From NCBI RefSeq assembly GCF_000331005.1, contig NZ_AEJB01000508.1:1-61231 (forward strand): a stretch of 61,231 bases of DNA, written 5' to 3'. The translations under genes were made by a program, and so were the position numbers. This DNA comes from Streptomyces turgidiscabies Car8 (GTDB taxonomy: Bacteria > Actinomycetota > Actinomycetes > Streptomycetales > Streptomycetaceae). The notes under the pieces are model-generated. The model saw only the letters and a list, made by a program, of their open reading frames with translations. It searched no databases and was not told the origin of the DNA. This document shows positions 1-8,161 of the stretch, piece by piece (the first letter of the stretch is position 1; the number at the start of each line of letters is the position of its first letter).

Positions 1-813
1 CGCCTCTTCCGTGTCCGCGGCCCGGGCGGGCTGCTCGGCAGGCGTCGCCGGAGCGGTGGGATCGGCCGAACCGGACCGCGCCGGGGACGGGGTGGTGGCC
101 GACGGGGCGGACGCGCCCGAGCCGCCGGTGCCACCCGAGACGCCTGCGTTGCCCTTCGCTGCCGGGAACACCACGTCCGAGCACGAGTAGTACGTGTCCG
201 GCGTACTGGAGTTCTGCCAGATCGTGTACAGGACATGGCGGCCGGTCCGGTCGGACGGCAGTGTCATCCCGATGCGGTACGCGTCGCCCGTCATCGCGGG
301 ATCCTTGACCTCGGCGAACGGCCGGTCCGGCAGGTCGGACCACTTCAGCGGGCCGGTCGGGTCGTACCCGGGCTTCGTCAGGAACATCTTGAACGTGCCG
401 GTGTGCGGGATCGTCGAGCGGTACGTCATCGTCAGCCGCGCTCCCGGCGTCAGCCTGGTCGAGGGCCAGTCGGAGCGGGCCAGGTCGAGTCCCCGGTAGT
501 CGGGCAGGCCGCCGCTGCACAGCCGGCCGTCGGGGATCACCGCGCGATCCCGGCCGCCTACGTTCGCGACCCGCAGGTTGTCCCAGAAGGTGAAGGGCGC
601 CCCGCCGTTCGCGGTGACCGCCGCCCGGCAGGCCGCCGTCGTGGCCAGGCCGCCGCCGTCGGGGGAGCAGGCGAAGGCGCGGCTGACCGGCTGCGTCGGC
701 GCACCGTGCGCCTGAGCCGGACCCGCCGCCGACAACGTGAGCAACAACGGCGCCGCGAAGGCGGCGGCCCCCGCGAGTGCGGCGGCCGGGAGCGTGCGGC
801 GGTGGGCGGTCAT
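1..813 (-). CDS. Secreted lytic polysaccharide monooxygenase (AA10), 3' end outside window
   Basis: Reads from an ATG at 813 (GAGGAG ribosome site just upstream) off the left edge, so the C-terminus is missing; 271 codons are visible. A signal peptide with the cleavage motif AQA is followed directly by HGAP, so the mature protein would start with the copper-binding histidine of the AA10 histidine brace; a second candidate ligand is the His in STIPHTG. The catalytic domain (about residues 37-220) ends in YYSCSDVVF, after which a Ser/Thr/Pro/Ala-rich tail begins, consistent with a cell-wall linker. AA10 enzymes oxidatively cleave chitin or cellulose outside the cell with copper and a reductant. 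The substrate cannot be decided here. It is divergent from the subtilase gene. Confidence 0.9.
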   Translation of the reverse strand, partial: MTAHRRTLPAAALAGAAAFAAPLLLTLSAAGPAQAHGAPTQPVSRAFACSPDGGGLATTAACRAAVTANGGAPFTFWDNLRVANVGGRDRAVIPDGRLCSGGLPDYRGLDLARSDWPSTRLTPGARLTMTYRSTIPHTGTFKMFLTKPGYDPTGPLKWSDLPDRPFAEVKDPAMTGDAYRIGMTLPSDRTGRHVLYTIWQNSSTPDTYYSCSDVVFPAAKGNAGVSGGTGGSGASAPSATTPSPARSGSADPTAPATPAEQPARAADTEEA

Positions 814-1228
814 CCGGGACGTCTCCTCGACCAGGGGAACAGAGCTGCTGCGGGCCGACCCGAGTAACAGGTCTGCTTTCGGGCAGTACGGGAAGCGGGC
901 GGCCCGCGTTCAGCCGGCGGGCGGCGCCGGCAATCCGCGCGCAACCCGCCCAACCCGGTCAACTGGCCGTCGTACAGGGGCGGTTTCCGGCGTTCGAGGG
1001 TGGTGATCCGGACCGATCGAGGGTTTCCCCTGTATCCGGATGACCTTCCCTTTGCCTACTGTTCCACCACAGCCGCCCCACAGGTAACCCCGGAACGGGC
1101 CGCTCGCGCTTGGCCGGCCGCCGCGCCGCTTTTCGAACCGCACCCCCCGCCGCTTCGACGACGAAGCGAATCGCCCGCCACTCCTCGCTGCCCGCGCGGC
1201 TCGGAGTACGGCCCCGAAAGGCAAGCCC
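814..1228. other. 415-bp divergent intergenic region, no gene seen
   Basis: Lies between the divergent LPMO and subtilase starts and must hold both promoters. Open frames on both strands here are shadows with arginine-rich, non-protein-like translations. I see the ATCCGGA motif twice (near 1004 and 1034) but no convincing operator, RNA or terminator. Confidence 0.5.
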
Positions 1229-3034
1229 TTGCGTTCTTCACTTACCCGTGTCACCGGGCGGAAGCTGATATCCGTCGCCGCCGTCTCCGCGGCCCTGGTG
1301 GCCGCGGCCACCACGTCGGTCGCCGTCGCCCAGGAGCCCGCCGCCCCCGGCGCCACCCTGGACGCCACCGCGCAGGCGGTCGCCGTCCCGGCCGAGCGAC
1401 TCATCGTCGGCTACAAGGCCGGCGCCGCCGAGGCCACGTCGAACCAGGCCGCCGACGCCGACGCCGCCGCCAAGGGCAAGGAGGCCGGCGAGAGCCTGGA
1501 CTTCCAGCGCCGCCTCGGCACCGGTGCCGCCCTCGTCGACCTGGGCGAGGAGCTCAGCAAGACGGACGTCGCCGACGTCATCGCCGAGTACCAGGCCGAC
1601 CCGCAGGTCGCCTACGTCGTGCCGGACCGCCTCAAGAAGCCGATGGCGGACCCGAACGACACCGAGTACGCCAAGCAGTGGGACCTCTTCGAGTCCACCG
1701 CGGGTATGCGCGTCCCGGGTGCCTGGACCACCTCGACCGGCACCGGCGTGACCGTCGCCGTCATCGACACCGGCTATGTCACGCACTCCGACGTCGCCGC
1801 GAACATCGTCGGCGGCTACGACTTCATCTCCGACACCGCGGTCTCCGTGGACGGCAACGGCCGTGACAGCAACCCGGCCGACCCCGGCGACTGGTACGCC
1901 GCCGGTGAGTGCGAGCAGACCGAGGGCAGCGACTCCTCCTGGCACGGTACGCACGTCGCGGGCACCATCGCCGCCGTCGCCAACAACAGCAAGGGCGTCG
2001 CGGGCATCGCGTACAACGCGAAGATCTCCCCGGTCCGCGCGCTCGGCAAGTGCGGCGGCTACGACTCCGACATCATCGACGCCATCACCTGGGCGTCCGG
2101 CGGCACCGTCTCCGGTGTCCCGGCCAACACCAACGTCGCCAAGGTCATCAACATGAGCCTCGGCGGAGGCGGCGCCTGCTCCGCGGCGACCCAGAGCGCC
2201 ATCACCGGCGCGGTCAACCGCGGCACCACGGTGGTCGTCGCGGCCGGCAACGAGAACGCGAACGCCTCCACCTCCAACCCGGCGAACTGCAACAACGTCA
2301 TCACCGTCGGTGCCACCGGACGCACCGGCGCCCGCGCCTCGTACTCCAACTACGGCTCCGTCGTGGACATCTCGGCCCCCGGTGGCGAGATGAGCACCGG
2401 CACCGCCAACGGCATCCTCTCCACGCTGAACTCCGGCACGAAGACCCCGGGCACCGAGTCGTACGCCTACTACCAGGGCACCAGCATGGCCACCCCGCAC
2501 ATCGCGGGTCTGGTCGCGCTGATGAAGTCGGCGAACTCCTCGCTCACCCCGGCGCAGATCGAAACGGCCATCAAGAGCAACGCCCGTGCCCTGCCCGTCA
2601 GTTGCTCGCTCGGCTGCGGCGCGGGCCTGGCCGACGCGACCAAGACCGTGCAGGCCGTGAGCGGCAGCACCGGTGGCGGCACGACGGGGACCGTCTTCTC
2701 CTCCTCCACCGCTGTCTCGATCCCGGACAACAGCTCCGCCATCGAGTCCTCGATCGCCGTCACCGGCCGGACCGGCAACGCCCCCTCGGCTCTCCAGGTC
2801 GGCGTCGACATCACCCACACCTACCGCGGTGACCTGGTCATCACGCTGGTGGCGCCCGACGGCTCGACGTACCCGCTGAAGGCCTCCAGCACCTCGGACT
2901 CCGCCGACAACGTGAACACCACGTACACGGTGGACGCCTCCAGCGAGACCGCCAACGGCACCTGGAAGCTGCGCGTCCAGGACGTGGCCGCCTCGGACAC
3001 GGGCAAGATCAACAGCTGGAAACTCACCTTCTGA
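1229..3034 (+). CDS. Secreted S8 subtilisin-like serine protease with C-terminal P domain
   Basis: 601 residues from a TTG at 1229, preceded by GAAAGG at a good distance. The order is signal peptide (cleavage near residue 34), an I9-type propeptide (about 50-135), the S8 catalytic domain (about 150-470) and a proprotein-convertase P domain (about 498-601). The catalytic triad is visible as D180 (VIDTG), H239 (HGTHVAGT) and S419 (GTSMATPH), and N341 in AAGN fits the oxyanion position. It is secreted and probably self-processed, degrading extracellular protein. An SSI-type subtilisin inhibitor is encoded about 15 kb downstream; whether it targets this enzyme is inference only. Confidence 0.95.
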   Translation: MRSSLTRVTGRKLISVAAVSAALVAAATTSVAVAQEPAAPGATLDATAQAVAVPAERLIVGYKAGAAEATSNQAADADAAAKGKEAGESLDFQRRLGTGAALVDLGEELSKTDVADVIAEYQADPQVAYVVPDRLKKPMADPNDTEYAKQWDLFESTAGMRVPGAWTTSTGTGVTVAVIDTGYVTHSDVAANIVGGYDFISDTAVSVDGNGRDSNPADPGDWYAAGECEQTEGSDSSWHGTHVAGTIAAVANNSKGVAGIAYNAKISPVRALGKCGGYDSDIIDAITWASGGTVSGVPANTNVAKVINMSLGGGGACSAATQSAITGAVNRGTTVVVAAGNENANASTSNPANCNNVITVGATGRTGARASYSNYGSVVDISAPGGEMSTGTANGILSTLNSGTKTPGTESYAYYQGTSMATPHIAGLVALMKSANSSLTPAQIETAIKSNARALPVSCSLGCGAGLADATKTVQAVSGSTGGGTTGTVFSSSTAVSIPDNSSAIESSIAVTGRTGNAPSALQVGVDITHTYRGDLVITLVAPDGSTYPLKASSTSDSADNVNTTYTVDASSETANGTWKLRVQDVAASDTGKINSWKLTF

Positions 3035-3046
3035 GCTTCCGGCCAA

Positions 3047-3061
3047 CGGCCCCTCGGGCCG
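3047..3061 (+). terminator. Possible terminator after the subtilase gene
   Basis: A perfect 6-bp G+C stem (CGGCCC/GGGCCG) with a 3-nt loop, 13 nt after the subtilase stop. Short and without a T run, so a weak call. Confidence 0.35.
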
Positions 3062-3176
3062 AACCACCCGCCGGTTCAGGCGAACTGACGGTGTGACACG
3101 AACGGGCGGGTCGGTCGGCGTGGATGGACGCCGGCCGGCCCGCCGTCGTGCGTGGACGGTCCCGTACGCCCCTTGC

Positions 3177-4028
3177 TCAGCCGCCGAACTCCGCCAGATG
3201 CTCCGTCGCCCACTCCCGATACCCGCGCCCCGGCCGCCCGAGCAACTCCTGTACGTCCGGCTCCACTTGCCCCTTGCCCCCGTCCCGCCCCCGCGCCGCA
3301 CTCTCCACCAGGGCAAGGGCCACCGGCTCCGGATGGCGCGCGAGCAGCCCCCGTAGCAACTGAGCCTCCGTCAGTTCCATGAATGTCAGCTGCCGCTGCA
3401 GCAAGTGGCCCAGGATCTCGGTCTGTTCCGCCGGGGTGATGCCCGCGGGACCGGTCAGGGCGTAGGCCCGCCCAGCGTGGGCTTCGGGGTTGGTGAGGGC
3501 CTGGACCGCCGCGTCGGCGATGTCCCGCGGGTCGACGTTCGCGTTCCGCGAGGCGCCGTCGAGACCCCGGACGACCCCTTCCTCCTGGACGGAGCGGGCC
3601 CAGCCCAGGGTGTTGGACATGAAGGCGCGCGGACGCAGGAAGGTCCACCCCAGGCCGGAAGCGCGCAGCAGCCGCTCGTTCTCCCGCTGCCAGTCCGTGA
3701 TCAGGTCGATGGCGGCGGGCTCGGTCACCGCCTGGGCCGACAGCTTCACCACGTGGGACACCCCCGCCGCCCGGGAGGCCGCCACGAAGTTCCTGTCCTG
3801 GGCCGGCGCCAGCGGGTTCGCGGTGACGAGGAGAGCGGACCGCACGCCGACCAGCGCCGCGCGCAGCCCGGCGGGGTCGTCGAAGTCCCCGCGCACCACC
3901 TCGATTCCGGGACCGGCGAGGGTGACGCGCTCCGGGCGGCGGGTGAGCAGGCGCAGCGGGCCGGCGCCCGACAGGCGTTCGGCGACCAGACGGCCGACGG
4001 TGCCGGTGGCCCCCGTCAGCAGGATCAC
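3177..4028 (-). CDS. NmrA-type NAD(P)-binding reductase coupled to the GBL receptor
   Basis: 283 residues from a GTG at 4028. That GTG overlaps the stop of the receptor gene in a GTGA motif (4025-4028), so the pair is translationally coupled; longer in-frame starts would run deep into the receptor gene. The N-terminus VILLTGATGTVGRLV is a Rossmann dinucleotide site (GxxGxxG), and the rest fits the NmrA/HSCARG atypical short-chain dehydrogenase family, with LLTRRP contacting the cofactor. No Tyr-x-x-x-Lys catalytic pair is evident, as often in NmrA proteins, which may act as sensors. Next to an AfsA homologue it could instead reduce the keto group of the butyrolactone precursor. Both roles are inference. 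Confidence 0.85.
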   Translation of the reverse strand: MILLTGATGTVGRLVAERLSGAGPLRLLTRRPERVTLAGPGIEVVRGDFDDPAGLRAALVGVRSALLVTANPLAPAQDRNFVAASRAAGVSHVVKLSAQAVTEPAAIDLITDWQRENERLLRASGLGWTFLRPRAFMSNTLGWARSVQEEGVVRGLDGASRNANVDPRDIADAAVQALTNPEAHAGRAYALTGPAGITPAEQTEILGHLLQRQLTFMELTEAQLLRGLLARHPEPVALALVESAARGRDGGKGQVEPDVQELLGRPGRGYREWATEHLAEFGG

Positions 4029-4666
4029 GCGACGGGGACCGGAGAGAGGATGCGGACACCGCGATCGGCCCGGCTGTCCAGTCCGAGCAGGAGCCCCGGT
4101 ACCGCGATGCCGGGCAGGATGTGGGACCACAGGACCGAGATACGGTGCGCGAGATCCGCCCGGTCGGTCAGGGCGCGCGACATCAACTGGATGCCCGCGA
4201 AGCCCCCCACCAGCAGCTCCACCGTGTCCCGAGGATTCACCGTGGGCAGCAACTCGCCCTGTGCGCGGGCCTGTTCCATCAGTACGGCCAGCCGCTCCCC
4301 CCACTGCCGGAACGGGCCGCTGTGGTCGACCCCGGGGGGCGTCGCCTGGTCCACCGTCAGCCGCACACTCCCTCGCAGCAGGGAGTCGGTCAGCAGCCGC
4401 TGTGCCACGACGAAGGTCATGTCGATGATCTCCTGCAGCTTGCAGGCCTGTTCCGGGACCGTGCCGAACGGCACCTGCTCGTCCAGCACCGCCTGGGCGA
4501 GCGATTCCTTGGAAGGGAAGTGGAAGTACAGGGCACCCTTGGTGACCTCGGCCCGCTCCAGCACCATCGAGATGGTCGTGGAGGTGTAGCCGTGCTCGTC
4601 GAAAACCGCGCCCGCGGCTTCCAGGATCGCCCTGCGCGTCCTGATGGCGCGCTCCTGTTTCGCCAT
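4025..4666 (-). CDS. TetR-family gamma-butyrolactone receptor (ArpA/ScbR type)
   Basis: 213 residues. The N-terminal helix-turn-helix contains AEVTKGALYFHFPSKESLA, which is typical of ArpA, ScbR and BarA. The ligand domain has an FRQWGERL segment that matches the tryptophan-containing pocket region of true GBL receptors (FRRWH in ScbR from memory). Such proteins repress target promoters until a GBL binds. The gene is divergent from the AfsA homologue with a 223-bp gap holding an ARE-like site at 4804-4825, which suggests autoregulation and control of the synthase. The start ATG at 4666 has AGGGAGGG upstream. Family placement is firm; the ligand is unknown. Confidence 0.92.
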   Translation of the reverse strand: MAKQERAIRTRRAILEAAGAVFDEHGYTSTTISMVLERAEVTKGALYFHFPSKESLAQAVLDEQVPFGTVPEQACKLQEIIDMTFVVAQRLLTDSLLRGSVRLTVDQATPPGVDHSGPFRQWGERLAVLMEQARAQGELLPTVNPRDTVELLVGGFAGIQLMSRALTDRADLAHRISVLWSHILPGIAVPGLLLGLDSRADRGVRILSPVPVA

Positions 4667-4803
4667 AAGAGGCCCTCCCTGGCGCCCAGTTGGCCGGTGT
4701 CCCTGTCAGTCCCGAATTGGTGCCGTGCCGATGCGTGACGGTGTGTCGTCAGATGCGCCGGAACCCGCCGATCATAGGGCCGGACCGACTGATCTCGTTG
4801 AAA

Positions 4804-4825
4804 ACAAACCGGTCGCCTCGTACTC
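4804..4825. promoter_or_regulatory. ARE-like operator for butyrolactone receptor
   Basis: The left half ACAAACCGGTC matches the ArpA-type half-site pattern (C, then A/G, A/T, then ACCG) at 10 of 11 positions, while the right half GCCTCGTACTC is poor (about 6 of 11). It lies 137 bp upstream of the receptor start and 64 bp upstream of the afsA-type start, where divergent promoters are expected. Consensus is from memory; binding is untested. Confidence 0.5.
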
Positions 4826-4889
4826 TATCGCTCACGAAGCGGGCGCCTTTCCGTCTGCCACGCCATAACGGGGGGACCGAGGAGAGACA

Positions 4890-5822
4890 TTGCTTCCAGC
4901 GCCGCAGTCTGCAGAAACCCCAACCATGACGGCGAGTGTTCCGCGTCAGCTCGTGCACCGCGCGTCGATCGCGGAGACGTTTCCGACGGGTTGGACCCGC
5001 ACAGAAACCGACCGCTTCAGCGTCTCCGCGCAGTGGCCGCGTGTCCACTGTTTACACGTGTCGCCGGATCGGACGGCATACGATCCGCTGCTCGTCGTGG
5101 AGACCGTGCGGCAGGCCGGAACCCTGCTCAACCACACCGAGTACAAGGTGCCGTTGGACCACCAGTTCGTGCTCCAGGAGTTCCGGATCACCACGTTCGC
5201 CGAGCACCTGGGCGTGGGACCGGCCCCGGCCGAACCCGTCGTCGACATCACCTTCTCCGACGTCCGCCATCGAGGCAAGCGCCTGGTGTCGGCCCGCTAC
5301 GAGGCCGACGTACGGCTCGACGGTGAACGGGTCGCCCACGCCGACGTCGCCTTCACCTGTACCAGCGGCGCCGTATTCAGCAGACTGCGCGGCGGCCGTA
5401 CGGCGGCCACCGTGACGCCGCTGCCCCTGCCGCCGGGGCTGGCGGCCGCCGACGTGGGCCGGGACTCGGCGGCGGACGTGGTCCTGGCGCCGCCCCAGCA
5501 GGACGACGGTAACTGGCAGTTGCGAGTTGATACCGGTCATGCTGTTTTCTTTGATCATCCTCTCGATCACATACCGGGCATGCTGCTCCTCGAGGCCGCA
5601 CGGCAGGCCGCGCTGGCGCGAACGGGCCTAGGCAGCCGACGGATACCGGTGTCGTTCGACACGACCTTCCATCAGTTCGCCGAACTGGACCTACCCACCT
5701 GGATCGACTCGACGGACGAGGGTGGCGGAGCCCTGAAGGTGGTGGGAACCCAGGAGGGACGCACGATTTTCGAGTGTGTGGTGGGTACCGCTGAGCGGTC
5801 GGCTATCTTGTACAGGCAGTAA
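4890..5822 (+). CDS. AfsA-family gamma-butyrolactone (or butenolide) biosynthesis protein
   Basis: 310 residues from a TTG at 4890 with GAGGAGAG just upstream; an ATG at 4926 is an alternative but has no good ribosome site. Two tandem AfsA hot-dog repeats are visible (about residues 30-165 and 195-305); the first has VVETVRQAG and the second LLLEAARQAA, the paired conserved motifs of AfsA/ScbA/BarX. AfsA condenses a beta-ketoacyl thioester with dihydroxyacetone phosphate to start GBL synthesis. Codon 55 is TTA (5052-5054), so translation should need the bldA tRNA. The stretch 5519-5582 has T-ending codons (GTT, GAT, CAT, TTT) quite unlike the neighbouring DNA. Flanked by two receptor genes. 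Confidence 0.92.
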   Translation: MLPAPQSAETPTMTASVPRQLVHRASIAETFPTGWTRTETDRFSVSAQWPRVHCLHVSPDRTAYDPLLVVETVRQAGTLLNHTEYKVPLDHQFVLQEFRITTFAEHLGVGPAPAEPVVDITFSDVRHRGKRLVSARYEADVRLDGERVAHADVAFTCTSGAVFSRLRGGRTAATVTPLPLPPGLAAADVGRDSAADVVLAPPQQDDGNWQLRVDTGHAVFFDHPLDHIPGMLLLEAARQAALARTGLGSRRIPVSFDTTFHQFAELDLPTWIDSTDEGGGALKVVGTQEGRTIFECVVGTAERSAILYRQ

Positions 5823-5826
5823 GAAA

Positions 5827-5848
5827 CAAACGGCATATCCCGTTTTTC
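5827..5848. promoter_or_regulatory. ARE-like palindromic operator upstream of cprB
   Basis: An 11+11 imperfect palindrome, ACAAACGGCAT and ATCCCGTTTTT, matching at 9 of 11 paired positions. It is AT-rich for this genome and lies between the stop of the synthase gene (5822) and cprB (5895). The spacing suits a repressor controlling cprB; CprB of S. coelicolor is reported to bind its own upstream region. Confidence 0.6.
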
Positions 5849-5894
5849 TTCGGGGAGTTCGGGAGCACCGCGACGGTGGAGAGGGGTGGCGTCG

Positions 5895-6545
5895 ATGCCG
5901 AGGCAGTTACGCGCCGAGCAGACTCGCGCGACGATCATCACGGCCGCGGCCGACCTGTTCGACCGTCATGGCTACGAATCGACCAGCCTGAGCGACATAG
6001 TCGAGCACGCCCATGTCACCAAGGGCGCCCTCTACTTCCATTTCGCGGCGAAGGAGGACCTGGCCCACGCCATCCTGGAGATCCAGTCCAGGACCTCCCG
6101 GCGGATGGCCAGGGACATCGACGGCCGCGGCTACTCCTCGCTGGAGTCGCTGATCCGCGTCACCTTCGGGATCACGCGGATGGCCGTCGAGGGTCCGATC
6201 GCCAGGGCGGGCCTGCGCCTGGCCGCCGGTGACGTCGCCGTACGGCCTCCGCTGCGGCACCCGTTCCGCGAGTGGTCGGAGATGGCCTCCGGGAAACTCC
6301 TCGGCGCTGTCAAGGAGTCCGACGTCCACCCTGATGTCGATGTCGACGCGATGGCGCACTCCCTGGTCAGCTTCTTCGTCGGCAGCCGCATGGTCAGCAG
6401 GGCGGTGGAGCCGGTGGCCCGCCAGCCCCGCCGGACGGCTGACATGTGGCGGCTCACCATCCGGGCCCTGGTGCCCACGCCGAGGCGGGCACGGTATCTG
6501 GGCCTGGTGGCGCAGCTGGAGCGGGAGCTACGCGCGGTGGCGTGA
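5895..6545 (+). CDS. cprB: TetR-family butyrolactone receptor homologue CprB
   Basis: 216 residues from the ATG at 5895, with GAGAGGGG eight bases upstream; a GTG at 5886 is in frame but would put that ribosome site inside the gene. The N-terminus MPRQLRAEQTRATII and the segment VTKGALYFHFAAKEDLAHA match S. coelicolor CprB (SCO6071) almost residue for residue as I remember it, and the following DUF89 and geosmin synthase genes also match that locus. CprB is an ArpA-like repressor affecting antibiotic production and sporulation whose native ligand has been debated. Codon 5 is TTA (5907-5909), so expression should depend on bldA. An ARE-like palindrome precedes it. Confidence 0.9.
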   Translation: MPRQLRAEQTRATIITAAADLFDRHGYESTSLSDIVEHAHVTKGALYFHFAAKEDLAHAILEIQSRTSRRMARDIDGRGYSSLESLIRVTFGITRMAVEGPIARAGLRLAAGDVAVRPPLRHPFREWSEMASGKLLGAVKESDVHPDVDVDAMAHSLVSFFVGSRMVSRAVEPVARQPRRTADMWRLTIRALVPTPRRARYLGLVAQLERELRAVA

Positions 6546-6782
6546 GGCGGGCGGAGCGGCCCGGCTTATCCGGTCAGCGGGGCGAGCTGCTTCGCACGGC
6601 TCGGCCCCGGCACGTAGCTGGTCGTCGCCGGCGGGCACCCGGGTCGGCGGCGCCCGCGTGCCACCGGATGGTCGGCGCCCGTGTGTATCCGGCCGTACGG
6701 GCGGTACACCTGCCTTCGGTCACCACGCCTGCGCGCGGTGGCCCCTCCGGGCCGCGCGTTCTCCGGCGGTACGGTGAGGCGT

Positions 6783-8015
6783 ATGCCTGCCTCCGACTCC
6801 ATGTCCCCGCCCGTGATCCTCGGCAACGAACCGGGCTCGTTCCCCTGGAGCGTCCTGGCCGAACGGCATCCCGCGCTGATCCAGAAGGTGCGGGACGCCT
6901 TCCCCTACGGCCCGGAGCAGCACCGCGCACTCGACGCGCTCCTCAGGAACTGCACCGAGGGCCTCGTCGAACCGCTCCCCGCCGATGCGGAGGACCGGCG
7001 GCAGTGGGAGGAATGGGGCACCCGGGAGTACGTCGGCCGGTCCTGGTTCGACGTGCCGTGGCTGTGGGCGGAGGGGTACTTCTACCGCCAACTCCTCGAA
7101 GCGGTCGGGTACTTCGGCGGCAGTGGGAGTGGTGGGACCAGTGGGAGTGGTGGGGGCGAGGGTGCCTGGCGGGGGATCGACCCCTTCCGCCCGTTCAAGC
7201 TCGCTGAACTGGACGCCCCCGAGACCGACGAGGAACTGGCCGCGCTCGACGATCTGGTGAGTCGGCCGGAGGAGGAACAGGCGCGCGCTCTGCTCCACGG
7301 GTCGCTGTGGGGCAACCGGGCCGACCTCGGCTTCCGGCTCTCCGGCGCGGACGAGGGAGGGGAGGCGGCCGGACTCGTCGCCGACGACAGCGAGGCACTC
7401 TGGGCGCTGCTCCGGTCCGCCCGCCCGGGCACCGGCACGGTGTGTCTGGTCGCGGACAACGCGGGCCGGGAACTCGTCCCCGACCTGCTGCTCCTGGATC
7501 ACCTGCTGACCCGGGGATACGCGGACCGGGCCGTCCTGCATGTCAAACCGCACCCGTACTTCGTCTCCGACGCGACCACCGCCGACGTGGTCGACGCCCT
7601 GCGCCGGCTGACCCGCGCCCCGGGCGCCGCCGCCTCGTACGGGCGGCGGCTCTGGTCCGCACTGGCCGAGGGCCGGCTGGTGGTCCGCGCCCACCCCTTC
7701 TCCTGCGCCCCGCTCCCGTACGCGGCGATGCCCGGCGACCTGCGCGAGGAGTTCGCCTCGGCCAAGGTCACCCTGATGAAGGGCGACCTGAACTACCGCC
7801 GCCTGGTGGGCGACCGACTCAGGCCCCCCACCACGCCGTTCGCGGACGTCACCGCTTACTTTCCCGGCCCCGTGGCCGCCCTGCGCACCCTGAAGTCGGA
7901 GGTGATCGTCGGCCTCGACGCCCGTACCGAGGCGGCGCTCGTCGCCGCGGAGGGGCAGCGCTGGCGGACGAGCGGTACGCGTGCGGTGATTCAGGTGTCG
8001 TCGGTTCAGCCGTAG
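6783..8015 (+). CDS. DUF89/ARMT1-family damage-control phosphatase
   Basis: 410 residues from the ATG at 6783 (GTGAGG upstream). DUF89 signatures are present: VADNAGRELVPDLLLLDHLL, whose Asp-Asn pair binds the metal, and KGDLNYRRLVGD, the phosphate-site motif. These proteins are metal-dependent phosphatases that act on sugar or cofactor phosphates formed as damage products; the human relative is ARMT1. Around residues 113-127 there is a Gly/Ser-rich insert produced by a tandem 18-bp repeat, probably a tolerated surface loop. It lies between cprB and geosmin synthase; no functional link is visible. Confidence 0.88.
   Translation: MPASDSMSPPVILGNEPGSFPWSVLAERHPALIQKVRDAFPYGPEQHRALDALLRNCTEGLVEPLPADAEDRRQWEEWGTREYVGRSWFDVPWLWAEGYFYRQLLEAVGYFGGSGSGGTSGSGGGEGAWRGIDPFRPFKLAELDAPETDEELAALDDLVSRPEEEQARALLHGSLWGNRADLGFRLSGADEGGEAAGLVADDSEALWALLRSARPGTGTVCLVADNAGRELVPDLLLLDHLLTRGYADRAVLHVKPHPYFVSDATTADVVDALRRLTRAPGAAASYGRRLWSALAEGRLVVRAHPFSCAPLPYAAMPGDLREEFASAKVTLMKGDLNYRRLVGDRLRPPTTPFADVTAYFPGPVAALRTLKSEVIVGLDARTEAALVAAEGQRWRTSGTRAVIQVSSVQP
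7123..7154 (+). repeat. Tandem 18-bp coding repeat in the DUF89 gene
   Basis: The unit GTGGGAGTGGTGGGACCA (7123-7140) is followed at once by a second copy identical over its first 14 bases (7141-7154). In frame it encodes alternating Ser and Gly. Looks like a slippage duplication. Confidence 0.8.
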
Positions 8016-8161
8016 CCGGTTCAGATGTCGTCGTGGTCGTCGCATGTCGAGTGAACTCACAACGCCCGTCCGGAATCCCGGAATCGAGCCTGATTCACGC
8101 GATGGTGTGATCATGTGCCGCCCGGTGGATGGCTCGTCCGGGGCAGGGGTAGGGCCCGCCC

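Noticed and set aside
1238..3316. A 692-codon open frame antisense to the subtilase gene
   Set aside because: Gly/Arg/Val-rich translation with no domain, opposite a gene with a clear catalytic triad; a shadow frame caused by high third-position GC.
7123..7154. CRISPR-like direct repeat
   Set aside because: Only two adjacent units without spacers, within a coding sequence.
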